Positions 14,839-23,630 of a stretch of DNA of 41,867 bases are shown one piece after another. The stretch comes from CAIQIA01 sp049317465 (GTDB lineage: Bacteria; Cyanobacteriota; Cyanobacteriia; PCC-6307; Cyanobiaceae), in the NCBI GenBank assembly GCA_049317465.1, contig JBMOIF010000015.1:1-41867 (forward strand), in the 5' to 3' direction. Positions within the stretch are counted from its first letter, which is position 1. Each line of letters begins with the position of its first letter. Made by a program: the position numbers and the translations under genes. The notes below the pieces were generated by a model. It did not search any database, was not told where the DNA came from, and worked only from the letters and a program-made list of their open reading frames with translations.

Positions 14839-15944
14839 TGGCCGATTACTACGAGCTGCTGGGTGTCGCCCGCGATGCCGATGCCGAGACCCTCAAGCGG
14901 GCCTACCGGCGCCTGGCGCGTCAGTACCACCCGGATGTGAACAAGGATCCGGGTGCCGAGGATCGCTTCAAGGAGATCGGCCGTGCCTACGAAGTGCTCG
15001 GCGACCCCAAGACCCGCGCCCGCTACGACCAGTTCGGTGAGGCCGGCGTGTCGGGTGGCGGGGCCGGCGGCATGCCCGACATGGGCGACATGGGCGGCTT
15101 CGCCGACCTGTTCGAAACCTTCTTCAGTGGCTTCGGCGGTGCCGCCGGTGCCCGGCAGGCCCGTGGGCCCCGCCAGGGGGATGACCTGCGCTTCGACCTC
15201 AACATCACGTTCCGCGAAGCCGTCTTCGGTGACGAGAAAGAGGTGCAGGTGCGCCACCTCGAGACCTGCAGCACCTGCCGCGGCAGCGGTGCCAAGGCCG
15301 GCAGCGGACCGGTGGCCTGCAGCACCTGCGGCGGCGCCGGCCAGGTGCGGCGGGCCACCCGCACCCCCTTCGGCACCTTCACCCAGGTGGCCCCCTGCCC
15401 CAGCTGCGAAGGCCAGGGCCAGGTGATCAGCGACCCCTGTGGCGACTGCGGCGGCCAGGGCGTGCAGCAGGTGCGCAAGAAGCTGCGCATCACCGTTCCT
15501 GCCGGTGTCGACTCCGGCACCCGCCTGCGCATCAGCGGCGAAGGCAATGCCGGCCCCCGCGGCGGCCCCGCCGGGGACCTCTACGTGGTGCTGTTCGTGC
15601 AGCCCGATCCCAAGCTGCGCCGCGACGGCGTCACGATCCAGTCCGAGATCACCGTCAGCTATCTGCAGGCGATCCTCGGCGACCGGATCTGCATCGACAC
15701 CGTCGACGGCCCCGAGGAGATCACCCTGCCCGCCGGCACCCAGCCCGGGGTGGTGCTCACCCTCAAGGACAAGGGCGTGCCGCGGCTGGGCAACCCCGTG
15801 GCCCGCGGCCAGCACCAGGTGACCGTGCGGGTGCAGCTGCCCCAGAAGATCGACGCCACCGAACGTCGGCTGCTCGAGGAACTGGCCGAGCACAACCGCC
15901 AGCACGGCAAGGGCAAGGGCCTCTTCGGCGGCCTCTTCCAGTGA
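14838..15944 (+). CDS. dnaJ: DnaJ chaperone (type I, with zinc fingers)
   Basis: This 368-residue class I Hsp40 stimulates DnaK. The J domain (residues 1-68) has the HPD motif in RQYHPDVNKD. A short Gly-rich and Met-Gly-Asp linker follows, then the four zinc-finger repeats CSTCRGSG, CSTCGGAG, CPSCEGQG and CGDCGGQG at about 150-210, then the two beta-barrel client-binding domains (RKKLRITVPAGVDSG). It is complete. It directly follows grpE and overlaps the next small gene by four bases. The partner dnaK of this window lies 26 kb away. Confidence 0.97.
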   Translation: MADYYELLGVARDADAETLKRAYRRLARQYHPDVNKDPGAEDRFKEIGRAYEVLGDPKTRARYDQFGEAGVSGGGAGGMPDMGDMGGFADLFETFFSGFGGAAGARQARGPRQGDDLRFDLNITFREAVFGDEKEVQVRHLETCSTCRGSGAKAGSGPVACSTCGGAGQVRRATRTPFGTFTQVAPCPSCEGQGQVISDPCGDCGGQGVQQVRKKLRITVPAGVDSGTRLRISGEGNAGPRGGPAGDLYVVLFVQPDPKLRRDGVTIQSEITVSYLQAILGDRICIDTVDGPEEITLPAGTQPGVVLTLKDKGVPRLGNPVARGQHQVTVRVQLPQKIDATERRLLEELAEHNRQHGKGKGLFGGLFQ

Positions 15945-16174
15945 CGGCTGCGGCGGCGCCGGACATCGATCTGCGCGGAACCCCCTGCCCGCTCAACTTC
16001 GTGCGCACCCGCCTGGCCCTCGAACGCCTGGCCCCCGGCGAGCGGCTGGTGGTGTGGCTCGATGCCGGCGAACCCGATCGTCAGGTGGCCGAAGGCATCG
16101 CCGCCGATGGCCATGGGGTCGAACGGCTGGCCACCGCCGCCGGGGCCGTGCAGCTCACCATCACCCGTGCCTGA
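15941..16174 (+). CDS. TusA/SirA-family sulfur carrier-like protein
   Basis: This 77-residue protein has the TusA fold signature DLRGTPCPLNFVRTRLALERL near the N-terminus, including the CPxx motif with the persulfide-carrying Cys (about residue 16). TusA proteins relay sulfur for tRNA thiolation or other sulfur transfer; the acceptor here is unknown. It starts with GTG at 15941 overlapping the dnaJ stop. Its own stop overlaps the probable GTG start of rsgA by eight bases, so it is tightly built into the grpE-dnaJ-rsgA transcript. Confidence 0.85.
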   Translation: MTAAAAPDIDLRGTPCPLNFVRTRLALERLAPGERLVVWLDAGEPDRQVAEGIAADGHGVERLATAAGAVQLTITRA

Positions 16175-17063
16175 CCGGGCCCGGGGTCGGGTGATGGCCC
16201 TCGAGGCCAACTACTGCCGGGTGCGACTCGATTCCGGGGCCACGCTGCTCTGCACCCGCCGCTCCCGCCTCGCCCACGGCGGCCAGCAGGTCTGCGTCGG
16301 CGACTGGGTCCAGGTCGACGGCATCGACTGGGTCCAGGCCCGTGGGGCCGTCGCCGCCGTCGAACCCCGCCGCAGCCTGCTGCAGCGTCCCCCCCTGGCC
16401 AACGCCGACCGGGTCGTGGTCATGGTCGCCCTCGCCCGGCCCGCCCCCGAGGCCGATGCCCTCAGCCGGTTTCTGCTCGCCGCCGAAGCCACCGGCCTCG
16501 AGGTGCTGGTTCTGTTCTCCAAGGCCGACCTGGTGCCCCCCGACCACCTGGCCTGCTGGCAGCAGCGCCTGCAGGGCTGGGGCTACGGGCCCCTGGGCCT
16601 CAGCCACGACGATCCCGCTTCCGTCGCCGCCGTGGGTCGCCGGCTCGCCCAGGGGGTGTCGGTGCTCTGCGGCCCCAGCGGTGTCGGCAAGAGCAGCCTG
16701 CTGAATGCCCTCATCCCCGGCCTCGCCCTGCGCACCGCCGCCGTCTCCGGTCGGCTCGAGCGGGGCCGTCACACCACCCGTCACGTGGAGCTGCACGACC
16801 TCGGTGCCGCGGCCCTGCTGGCCGACACGCCGGGCTTCAACCGCCCGGATCTGCCGACCGACCCCCAGCACTGGCCCTTGCTGTTCCCCGAAATCCGCCG
16901 CCAGCTGCAGGCCGGGTCAGCCTGCCGCTTCCGCGACTGCCGCCATGGCGACGAACCCGGCTGTGCCATCGCCCGCGACTGGGAGCGCTACGGCCAGTAC
17001 CGCGACGGTCTCGCCGTCCTCAGCCCCCCAGGCCCAGACCGGGCAGGTTCAGGCCGCCGGTGA
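16167..17063 (+). CDS. rsgA: ribosome small-subunit GTPase RsgA
   Basis: RsgA is a circularly permuted GTPase that checks late 30S maturation. An N-terminal OB-fold (VMALEANYCRVRLDSGA) precedes a GTPase domain with motifs in permuted order: SKAD (G4), GPSGVGKSSLLNALI (G1), DTPGF (G3). The C-terminal zinc knuckle is CRFRDCRHGDEPGCA, Cys-x5-Cys-x-His-x5-Cys. The start is uncertain: GTG at 16167, GTG at 16191 or ATG at 16194. At about 298 residues length is normal. Its 3' end overlaps the convergent ybaB gene by 44 bases. Confidence 0.94.
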   Translation: MPDRARGRVMALEANYCRVRLDSGATLLCTRRSRLAHGGQQVCVGDWVQVDGIDWVQARGAVAAVEPRRSLLQRPPLANADRVVVMVALARPAPEADALSRFLLAAEATGLEVLVLFSKADLVPPDHLACWQQRLQGWGYGPLGLSHDDPASVAAVGRRLAQGVSVLCGPSGVGKSSLLNALIPGLALRTAAVSGRLERGRHTTRHVELHDLGAAALLADTPGFNRPDLPTDPQHWPLLFPEIRRQLQAGSACRFRDCRHGDEPGCAIARDWERYGQYRDGLAVLSPPGPDRAGSGRR

Positions 17064-17361
17064 GCTCCTCCATCCGTTCCTTCATGGTGGCGGTGGAGAG
17101 GGCGTAGGCGTTCTGCAGCGCCTCCAGGGTTGCGGCTTCGGCGGCGGCGGCCCCGTCTGCCACCAGTTCCGGCGCCAGCCGCACCCGCAGGGGCTGCTGG
17201 TTGCCCGACAGCCACACGCTGGCCCGCCCGTCGACGCTGCTGCCCTCGATCTCCAGGGCGTCGAGTTCCTCCTGCAGCTTCTGGGCGTCCTGCTGGATCT
17301 GCTGGGCCTTGCGGAAGGCCTCGGTGAGCTGACCGAAGTTGGGAAGACCGAAGCCGGCCAT
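17020..17361 (-). CDS. ybaB: YbaB/EbfC nucleoid-associated protein
   Basis: This 113-residue small DNA-binding protein forms tweezer-like dimers. It matches the YbaB family: a long amphipathic helix (AFRKAQQIQQDAQKLQEELDAL) followed by a three-stranded sheet (VWLSGNQQPLRVRLAPEL) and a final helix with the MKERMEELT segment. Family members bind DNA broadly and affect nucleoid structure. It lies 24 nt after murB on the same strand and is probably the third gene of murC-murB-ybaB. Its 3' end overlaps rsgA on the opposite strand. Confidence 0.93.
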   Translation of the reverse strand: MAGFGLPNFGQLTEAFRKAQQIQQDAQKLQEELDALEIEGSSVDGRASVWLSGNQQPLRVRLAPELVADGAAAAEAATLEALQNAYALSTATMKERMEELTGGLNLPGLGLGG

Positions 17362-17385
17362 CGTGACGGGGCGGAAACCAGCAGG

Positions 17386-18291
17386 CTAGGACCCGGTCCC
17401 GAAGCGTCCCAGCCGCATCACCTCGGGGTGCAGGCGGATGCCGTGGGCCTCGTCCACCCGCTCCTGGATGTGCGCGATCAGCGCCGCCATGTCGTCGGCC
17501 CTGGCCGCACCGGTGTTGACGATGAAGTTGGCGTGCAGGGTCGACACCTCGGCCCCGCCGATGCGGTGGCCCTTGAGGCCCAGGCCCTCGATCAGCCGGC
17601 CTGCCTTCTGGGGTTCGGGATTGCGGAAGACACTGCCGCAGCTGGGCAGCTGATACGGCTGGGTGCTGGTGCGGCTGTGCAGGTTCGAGCTCGTGCGGGC
17701 CGACACCGCATCGGGATCCTGGCCGGGCTGCAGCTGGAAGCGGGCCGACAGCACCACCAGCGGTTCCTGCTGCAGGCGGCTGTGGCGGTAGGCGAAGGCC
17801 AGGTCCCCGTTGCTCAGCACCGCCGTGCGGCCCGTGGCCGGGTCGACCACGGTCACATCCCGCAGGCAGTCGGCCACGCAGCCCCCCTGGGCACCGGCAT
17901 TCATCACCACGGCGCCGCCCACGGTGCCGGGAATGCCCACCGACCACTCCAGTCCCGCCAGCCCGGCGCGGGCCGCCCGGCGGGCCAGGGTCGGGATGGG
18001 TTCGCCGGCCTCCGCCTCCACCAGCCCGTCGCCCGGCTCCAGCTGTGCCCCCTGCAGCCGGCGGGTGCAGATCACCAGCCCGGGCAGGCCGGCATCGCTC
18101 ACCAGCAGGTTCGATCCGGCTCCGATCAGCTGCAGGGGCAGGCCCCGCCTCCGCGCTTCGGCCACCAGCTCCAGCAGCAGCGCCTGGTCATCGGGTTCGG
18201 CGAAGCACTCGGCCTTGCCCCCCACCCGCCAGGTGGTGTAGTCGCCCAGGGCCACCCCGGTCCGCAGGTCGCGCAGCAGATCCAGTCCCAT
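17386..18291 (-). CDS. murB: UDP-N-acetylenolpyruvoylglucosamine reductase MurB
   Basis: MurB is a FAD-dependent enzyme that reduces the enolpyruvyl group to give UDP-MurNAc, a cytosolic step of peptidoglycan synthesis. Visible motifs are TTWRVGGKAE near residue 20, the FAD segment LIGAGSNLLVSDAG, GIPGTVGGAVVMNAGA, the YRHSRLQ segment with the conserved Tyr-Arg, the catalytic Ser region PSCGSVFRNP, and a final HANFIVN. The 301-residue length and the YRHS insertion fit type II MurB. The start overlaps the murC stop by one base. Confidence 0.96.
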   Translation of the reverse strand: MGLDLLRDLRTGVALGDYTTWRVGGKAECFAEPDDQALLLELVAEARRRGLPLQLIGAGSNLLVSDAGLPGLVICTRRLQGAQLEPGDGLVEAEAGEPIPTLARRAARAGLAGLEWSVGIPGTVGGAVVMNAGAQGGCVADCLRDVTVVDPATGRTAVLSNGDLAFAYRHSRLQQEPLVVLSARFQLQPGQDPDAVSARTSSNLHSRTSTQPYQLPSCGSVFRNPEPQKAGRLIEGLGLKGHRIGGAEVSTLHANFIVNTGAARADDMAALIAHIQERVDEAHGIRLHPEVMRLGRFGTGS

Positions 18292-19784
18292 CAGCCCGCT
18301 GCGCTGACCGTCCGGGCCAGCAGATCCCAGAGACGGTTCACATCGCCCGCGCCCATCACCAGCAGCAGGTCCCCCTCCCGGCTGGTGCGGGCGGCGGCCT
18401 CCGCCAGTTCCTCGAGGGTCGTGCTCACCTGCACGCTGCTGTGCCGGTCGTGCAGTCGGGCCGCCAGGGCCTCGCTGCTCACCCCTTCGATCGGCGCTTC
18501 ACCGGCGCTGTACAGCGGCGCCAGCAGCACGGTGTCGGCTCCTGTCAGGGCTTCGGCGAAGCGGTCCATGAAGTCGGCGGTGCGGCTATAGCGATGGGGC
18601 TGGAACACCGCCACCACCCGCCGCGGCACCCAGGGCAGGCTGCTGCGGCCGCTCTCGACCATCAGCCGGGCCATGGCCAGGGTGGCCTCCACTTCACTGG
18701 GGTGGTGGGCGTAGTCGTCCACCACCAGGCGCCCCTCCCATTCACCGCGGCAGTCGAACCGCCGCCCCGGGGTCTCCAGACCGGCGAGGGCCTCGCGCAG
18801 GTCGGCGAAGGGAATGCCCATCAGCCGGCAGGCGGCGATGGCACCCAGGGCGTTGCTGAGGTTGTGGCGACCGGCCATGGGCAACTGGAAGCGGCCCATC
18901 GGCATCCCCTCCTCGATGTAATCGGCCGTGGTGCCGGCCCCGTCCATGACCACCGGAATCGCCCGGAACTGGGCAGTGGGTCCGCCCTCCGCGCCGGTGT
19001 CCTCGGGTTCGATGCTCCACCAGTGCTGGGCACGCATCGTGTCGCGCACGACCGGGCAGTCGCGGTTGGCGAGCAGCGAGCGGCAGTTGCCGGCGAAGCG
19101 GCGCATCGTCGCCACCAGACTCTCGAGGTCGGGGTAGTGGTCGGTGTGGTCGAGTTCGAGGTTGGTGATCAGGCCGAGGCTCGGATGGAACTTCACCAGC
19201 GAGCCGTCCGATTCGTCGGCTTCGGCCACCAGCAGGTCCCCCCGGCCGCTGCGGGCATTGCTGCCGAAAGCCGGCACCACGCCACCGATGACGGCGGTGG
19301 GGTCCCGATCGACGGCCGCCAGCAGGGTGGCGATCAGGGTGCTGGTGGTGGTCTTGCCGTGGCTGCCGGCCACGGCGATGCTGCGCTGCCCTTCGATCAG
19401 CCAGGCCAGCAGCTCGGAGCGGTGGCGAATCTCGAGACCCGCCCGTCGGGCTGCCTGCAGTTCGGGGTTGCTCTCGGGCACGGCGGTGCTCACAACCACC
19501 AGGGGCGCCAACGACACACCGCTGCGGATGGCATCGACGGTGGCCGCCGTCTGTTCACGGAAGATGCGCACCCCCCGACCCCGCAGCGCCTGGCTGATGG
19601 GACCCTCCTTGGGGTCGGATCCGCTCACGTCAAAGCCCCTGTCAGCCAGGATGCCAGCCAGGGCCGACATGCCGATGCCCCCGACACCAATGAAATGGAC
19701 CGGCCGCTGATTCGGCAGGGACAGGGTCGGAGACGGGGACGACAAGGCCGGTGATCCGCAGCGAAAGGAGGCGTTCCGGGGCAA
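18291..19784 (-). CDS. murC: UDP-N-acetylmuramate--L-alanine ligase MurC
   Basis: MurC adds L-alanine to UDP-MurNAc using ATP. It has the N-terminal Rossmann part HFIGVGGIGMSALA, the ATP loop VAGSHGKTTTSTL, the central Mur ligase segments (EADESDGSL, TNLELDHTDHY) and the C-terminal DDYAHHPSEV and FQPHRYSRT motifs. It is intact. The start is uncertain: the frame opens with TTG at 19784, and only alternative codons are available before the conserved VHFIGVGG. It heads murC-murB-ybaB and is divergent from gap2. Confidence 0.95.
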   Translation of the reverse strand: MPRNASFRCGSPALSSPSPTLSLPNQRPVHFIGVGGIGMSALAGILADRGFDVSGSDPKEGPISQALRGRGVRIFREQTAATVDAIRSGVSLAPLVVVSTAVPESNPELQAARRAGLEIRHRSELLAWLIEGQRSIAVAGSHGKTTTSTLIATLLAAVDRDPTAVIGGVVPAFGSNARSGRGDLLVAEADESDGSLVKFHPSLGLITNLELDHTDHYPDLESLVATMRRFAGNCRSLLANRDCPVVRDTMRAQHWWSIEPEDTGAEGGPTAQFRAIPVVMDGAGTTADYIEEGMPMGRFQLPMAGRHNLSNALGAIAACRLMGIPFADLREALAGLETPGRRFDCRGEWEGRLVVDDYAHHPSEVEATLAMARLMVESGRSSLPWVPRRVVAVFQPHRYSRTADFMDRFAEALTGADTVLLAPLYSAGEAPIEGVSSEALAARLHDRHSSVQVSTTLEELAEAAARTSREGDLLLVMGAGDVNRLWDLLARTVSAAG

Positions 19785-19845
19785 CTTAGGGCCATTCCCG
19801 CCACCTGTCCGGAGGCTGAAGCGTCTGGCTGCAGCGGCTTGCCGG

Positions 19846-19851
19846 TATAGT
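19846..19851 (+). promoter_or_regulatory. possible -10 element of gap2
   Basis: TATAGT at 19846-19851 lies 42 nt upstream of the gap2 ATG in the 108-nt divergent gap between murC and gap2. It is the best match to a sigma-70 -10 box in this otherwise GC-rich spacer. No convincing -35 box at the right distance was found. Confidence 0.35.
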
Positions 19852-19892
19852 CTGACGCCGAAATCCCTGCTGCGGGCAGCCCCACCGAATCC

Positions 19893-20915
19893 ATGACCCT
19901 ACGCGTCGCCATCAACGGCTTCGGCCGCATCGGACGGAACTTCCTGCGCTGCTGGCTGAGCCGTGGGGCGAACACCGGGATTGAGGTGGTGGGTCTCAAC
20001 GACACGTCCGATCCCCGCACCAACGCGCACCTGCTGCAGTACGACTCGATGCTCGGCAAGATCCGGGATGCCGAAGTCAGCAGCACCGAAGACACGATCA
20101 TCGTCAACGGCAAGCCGATCAAGTGTTTTTCTGATCGCAATCCCCTCAACCTGCCCTGGAAGCAGTGGGGCGTCGATCTGGTCATCGAGGCCACCGGTGT
20201 GTTCGTCGACGAGCCCGGTGCCGGTAAGCACATCCAGGCCGGTGCCAAGAAGGTTCTGATCACCGCCCCCGGCAAGGGCGAGGGTGTGGGCACGTTCGTG
20301 GTCGGCGTCAACGACGACCAGTACCGCCACGACGATTTCAACATCATCAGCAACGCCAGCTGCACCACCAACTGCATGGCGCCGCTGATCAAGGTGCTCG
20401 ATCAGTCCCTGGGCATCGTCAAGGGGACCATGACCACCACCCACAGCTACACCGGTGACCAGCGCATCCTCGATGCCAGCCACCGTGATCTGCGCCGGGC
20501 GCGGGCGGCGGCCATCAACATCGTTCCCACCTCCACCGGTGCGGCCAAAGCCGTTGCCCTGGTCTATCCGCCGGTCAAGGGCAAGCTCAACGGCATCGCC
20601 CTGCGGGTGCCCACCCCCAACGTGTCGGTGGTCGACATGGTGCTTGAAGTGAGCCGCTCCACCACCAAGGATGAAGTCAACGGCGTTCTCAAGGCCGCCT
20701 CTGAGAACGGCATGAAGGGCATCATCAAGTACTGCGATCTTCCCCTGGTCTCCACCGACCATGCCGGCACCGACGAATCCACCATCGTCGATTCGGATCT
20801 GACCCTGGTCATGGGCGACAACATGGTCAAGGTCATCGCCTGGTACGACAACGAGTGGGGCTACAGCCAGCGCGTCGTTGATCTCGCCGAGGTTGTCGCC
20901 CGCAACTGGGCCTGA
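19893..20915 (+). CDS. gap2: glyceraldehyde-3-phosphate dehydrogenase, Calvin-cycle type
   Basis: This 340-residue GAPDH works in the reductive pentose phosphate cycle and gluconeogenesis. The NAD(P)-binding start is VAINGFGRIGRNFLRCW, the catalytic Cys is in NASCTTNCMAPL, and the family blocks THSYTGDQRILDASHRDLRRARAAA, NIVPTSTGAAKAV and WYDNEWGYSQRVVDLA are all present. The RxARAAA-type block and the sequence as a whole match the dual-cofactor Gap2 form of oxygenic phototrophs rather than glycolytic Gap1. It stands alone on the plus strand, between divergent murC and convergent thiL. Confidence 0.95.
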   Translation: MTLRVAINGFGRIGRNFLRCWLSRGANTGIEVVGLNDTSDPRTNAHLLQYDSMLGKIRDAEVSSTEDTIIVNGKPIKCFSDRNPLNLPWKQWGVDLVIEATGVFVDEPGAGKHIQAGAKKVLITAPGKGEGVGTFVVGVNDDQYRHDDFNIISNASCTTNCMAPLIKVLDQSLGIVKGTMTTTHSYTGDQRILDASHRDLRRARAAAINIVPTSTGAAKAVALVYPPVKGKLNGIALRVPTPNVSVVDMVLEVSRSTTKDEVNGVLKAASENGMKGIIKYCDLPLVSTDHAGTDESTIVDSDLTLVMGDNMVKVIAWYDNEWGYSQRVVDLAEVVARNWA

Positions 20916-20918
20916 ACA

Positions 20919-21920
20919 TCAGCCGAAGTGGTGGAATTCCGCCCCTGATGATCTGACCGGTTCCCGGTCATCCCCCCAGAGCACCTCTCCCCCCCGGGAG
21001 GGGTGCTCTGCCGTATGGAGCGAGCCGATCAGCGTGCATCCCGGCAGGCGGACGCACAAGGCCTCGGCCCAGACCGGCGGCAGGGCCAGCACCAGTTCAA
21101 AGTCTTCGCCACCTTCGAGGCACCAGCGGATGGCGGGGCCCAGGCGGGCCAGATCAGGATCCAGCGGCAGCCGCTGCCGCTCCAGCAGGGCCGTGCAACC
21201 GCTGCTGGCGGCGATGGCCGCCACCGCCGCCAGCAACCCGTCGCTGCTGTCACACCCCCCGACCCGCCAGGGCAGTGCCGCCGGACGGCAGTCGTCGAGG
21301 GCGGCCACGGCATCAAAGCGGGGTTGCGGCCGTCGATGGCAGGCCACCGCCCGGGTGGCCAGCGCTGTCCCAGGCAGGTCCGCCTCGGGCTCCTGGCGCA
21401 GCAGGGCCAGCCCGAGACGGCTCAGGCCGTGGGGGCCGCTGCTGACCAGCAGATCGCCCGGCCGCCCGTCGCTGCGACGGATAGGACCCGCACCCACGTG
21501 CCCCAGGGCGGTGACGGCCAGCAACCGCTGCTCGCCCCTGCAGCAGTCACCCCCCAGCAGGCTGCCGCCGTAGCGGCCCAGGGCCTCGCCGAGCCCGTCG
21601 TACACCCCCGCCACCCAGGGCCAGGGGGTGCCGCCCGGTGCCACCAGCCCCACCGTCAACCCCACCACCTCCCGGCATCCCATGGCTGCCAGATCCGACA
21701 GGTTGGCTGCCGCCGCACGCCAGCCCAGATCGCTGGCGCCCATCGTGCTGTCGCTGAAGTGAACCCCCTCCACCAGCACGTCGGTGTTGATCACCAGCAG
21801 GCGGCCGCTGCGTTCTTCCAGGAGGGCCGCGTCGTCGTCGAACTGTCCGGCCGGGGCCCAGGCCGCCAGGCGCCGCAGCAGTTCGGCCTCCCCCAGATCG
21901 GACAGCCGCTCGTCCATCAA
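20919..21920 (-). CDS. thiL: thiamine-monophosphate kinase ThiL
   Basis: ThiL phosphorylates thiamine monophosphate to the active diphosphate. The N-terminus ERLSDLGEAELLRRL is followed by the Asp-rich metal and nucleotide site FDDDAALL, then the NTDVLVEGVHFSDSTMGASDLGWRA block, AMGCREVVGLTVGL, and the GLGEALGRYGGSLLGGDCCRG loop. The C-terminal part keeps CDSSDGL and GGEDFELVLALP. At 333 residues length is normal. It begins 22 nt after the cyclophilin gene on the same strand and converges on gap2 with 3 nt between stops. Confidence 0.94.
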   Translation of the reverse strand: MMDERLSDLGEAELLRRLAAWAPAGQFDDDAALLEERSGRLLVINTDVLVEGVHFSDSTMGASDLGWRAAAANLSDLAAMGCREVVGLTVGLVAPGGTPWPWVAGVYDGLGEALGRYGGSLLGGDCCRGEQRLLAVTALGHVGAGPIRRSDGRPGDLLVSSGPHGLSRLGLALLRQEPEADLPGTALATRAVACHRRPQPRFDAVAALDDCRPAALPWRVGGCDSSDGLLAAVAAIAASSGCTALLERQRLPLDPDLARLGPAIRWCLEGGEDFELVLALPPVWAEALCVRLPGCTLIGSLHTAEHPSRGGEVLWGDDREPVRSSGAEFHHFG

Positions 21921-21942
21921 CCCCTCCTCGGTGCCGCCGCCG

Positions 21943-23007
21943 TCAGCCGTGGGCCTGCAGATGCTCGCCGCCCTCCACCACCCGGATGCTGTCGATGCGG
22001 TCGTTCACCCCAAGCTCGCGCAGCACATCGAATCCATCGACCACATAGCCGAAGGCGGCGTAGCGGCCGTCCACCAGATTCAGACCCGCCGGCGTCAGCT
22101 CGGCTTCATAGAGAAAGAAGAAGAACTGCGACGAGCCGTCATCAAGGGCCTCGTCGGAATGGGCCCAGCCCATGGTGCCGAGGGTGGCGAAGGGCAGCAC
22201 CGGCGTCGTCTTGAACAGCCCCAGGTCTTCGAAGGTGGTGTTGTACACCGGCTCCTTGTTTCCAGGGATGCGGATTTCGAGGGGCACATGCCGTTCCTGG
22301 CCGGTGCGTGGATTCACATCACCGGTGGCCGGGCCTTCGGGGTCGCCGGTCTGCAGCACGTAGAAGTCTTCGGCCCGGTTGAACGGCAGGCCGTCGTAGA
22401 AGCCCCGCTGCGCCAGATCGATGAAGGCGCCGGCGGTCAGCGGGGCGTTGTAGCCGTCGACCACGGCCGTCATGGGGCCCTTGCTGGTGTTGATCGAGAC
22501 GGTGGCGCGGCCCAGCAGCCGCGGCAGATCGTTGAACTCGGCGGGGATTGTGAACGGGAAGTCCTGCACCGCCAGGGCTTCCACGGCGCCGATGGCCGCC
22601 AGGGCCTGGCGACGGCTGCTCAGGATGGCGTCGCGATCCTGGCGATCGGCCGCTTCGCAGAGGGCCTGCAGGTGACCGTCGGCCCTGGTCAGGTCGGCGG
22701 CGGCCTCGTCCCGATGCTCTGCCGGCAGCGCCTCGAGGATGGCCGTGCGTCGGCCCTCGAGCCGCTGGCGGCTGCGATCGCAGCTGCTGCGCAGGGCGCT
22801 CCAGCGGCGGGCGCGCAGATCGTCACTGGTGGCCTCCAGGCCGTGCTGCAGATCCCGCAGCTCGGATTGGTCCAGGGGCAGGGCATCCCGCAGGATGGCC
22901 GCCGGGTCGGTCACGGCGTTGCCCGGGGGCAGGGCGGCATTGACGGGTGCACCGAGGCCCAGCCCCAGCAGCAGCACCAGCAGGAGCGTGAGCAGGGAGC
23001 CAGGCAT
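21943..23007 (-). CDS. secreted cyclophilin-type peptidyl-prolyl isomerase, CYP38-like
   Basis: This 354-residue protein resembles the lumenal cyclophilin TLP40/CYP38 family. A signal peptide with a Leu-rich core (LLTLLLVLLLGLGLG) ends at about Asn-Ala-Ala. A helical N-terminal domain follows (LPPGNAVTDPAAILRDALPLDQSELRDL, residues 25-150), which in relatives contacts photosystem II proteins. Then comes a divergent cyclophilin domain: VSINTSKGPMTAVVDGYNAPLTAGAFIDLAQRGFYDGLPFNR. The start at 23007 is chosen because it gives the signal peptide directly. The cyclophilin catalytic Arg and Trp are not clearly conserved, so isomerase activity is uncertain. It heads a two-gene unit with thiL. Confidence 0.88.
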   Translation of the reverse strand: MPGSLLTLLLVLLLGLGLGAPVNAALPPGNAVTDPAAILRDALPLDQSELRDLQHGLEATSDDLRARRWSALRSSCDRSRQRLEGRRTAILEALPAEHRDEAAADLTRADGHLQALCEAADRQDRDAILSSRRQALAAIGAVEALAVQDFPFTIPAEFNDLPRLLGRATVSINTSKGPMTAVVDGYNAPLTAGAFIDLAQRGFYDGLPFNRAEDFYVLQTGDPEGPATGDVNPRTGQERHVPLEIRIPGNKEPVYNTTFEDLGLFKTTPVLPFATLGTMGWAHSDEALDDGSSQFFFFLYEAELTPAGLNLVDGRYAAFGYVVDGFDVLRELGVNDRIDSIRVVEGGEHLQAHG

Positions 23008-23066
23008 GGTCCGCCGGGACGGTAGCGGCGACCACCGTACAATCCGCCCCACGCGTCTCCGCCGGA

Positions 23067-23627
23067 ATGATCTCCAGCAACGACTTCCGCACTGGTACCA
23101 CGATCGAGCTTGATGGCCAGGTCTGGAGGGTGCTGGAGTTCCTGCACGTCAAGCCCGGCAAGGGATCGGCTTTCGTGCGCACCAAGCTCAAGTCGGCCCA
23201 GAGCGGCAACGTCATGGAGAAGACGTTCCGGGCCGGCGAGATGGTCCCCTCCGCTCAGCTCGAGAAGGCCACCCTTGAGCACACCTACCGGGAGGGGGAC
23301 GACTACGTCTTCATGAACATGGCCTCCTATGAGGAGACCCGTCTCACCGCCAAGCAGATCGGCGATGGTTGTAAATATCTCAAGGAGGGCATGGCGGTCA
23401 ACGTGGTGAGCTGGAATGACAAACCCATTGAGGTTGAGCTGCCCAACTCGGTCACCCTCGAAGTCACCCAGACCGATCCCGGCGTCAAGGGCGACACGGC
23501 CACCGGCGGCACCAAGCCGGCCATCGTCGAGACCGGCGCCCAGGTGATGGTGCCGCTGTTCATCACCATCGGGGAGAAGATCAAGATCGATACCCGCAAC
23601 GACACCTACCTTGGCCGGGAGGCCTGA
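23067..23627 (+). CDS. efp: elongation factor P
   Basis: EF-P rescues ribosomes stalled at polyproline. It has three beta-barrel domains in 186 residues. Domain I begins MISSNDFRTGTTIELDGQVWRVLEFLHVKPGKGSAFVRTKLK, where KPGKGSAF includes the Lys at the tRNA-mimic tip that is modified in many bacteria. The C-terminal signature GEKIKIDTRNDTYLGRE is intact. It is followed after 3 nt by accB, and this efp-accB pair is common in cyanobacteria. TACAAT at 23038-23043 is a possible -10 box, 24 nt before the ATG. Confidence 0.97.
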   Translation: MISSNDFRTGTTIELDGQVWRVLEFLHVKPGKGSAFVRTKLKSAQSGNVMEKTFRAGEMVPSAQLEKATLEHTYREGDDYVFMNMASYEETRLTAKQIGDGCKYLKEGMAVNVVSWNDKPIEVELPNSVTLEVTQTDPGVKGDTATGGTKPAIVETGAQVMVPLFITIGEKIKIDTRNDTYLGREA

Positions 23628-23630
23628 TCC

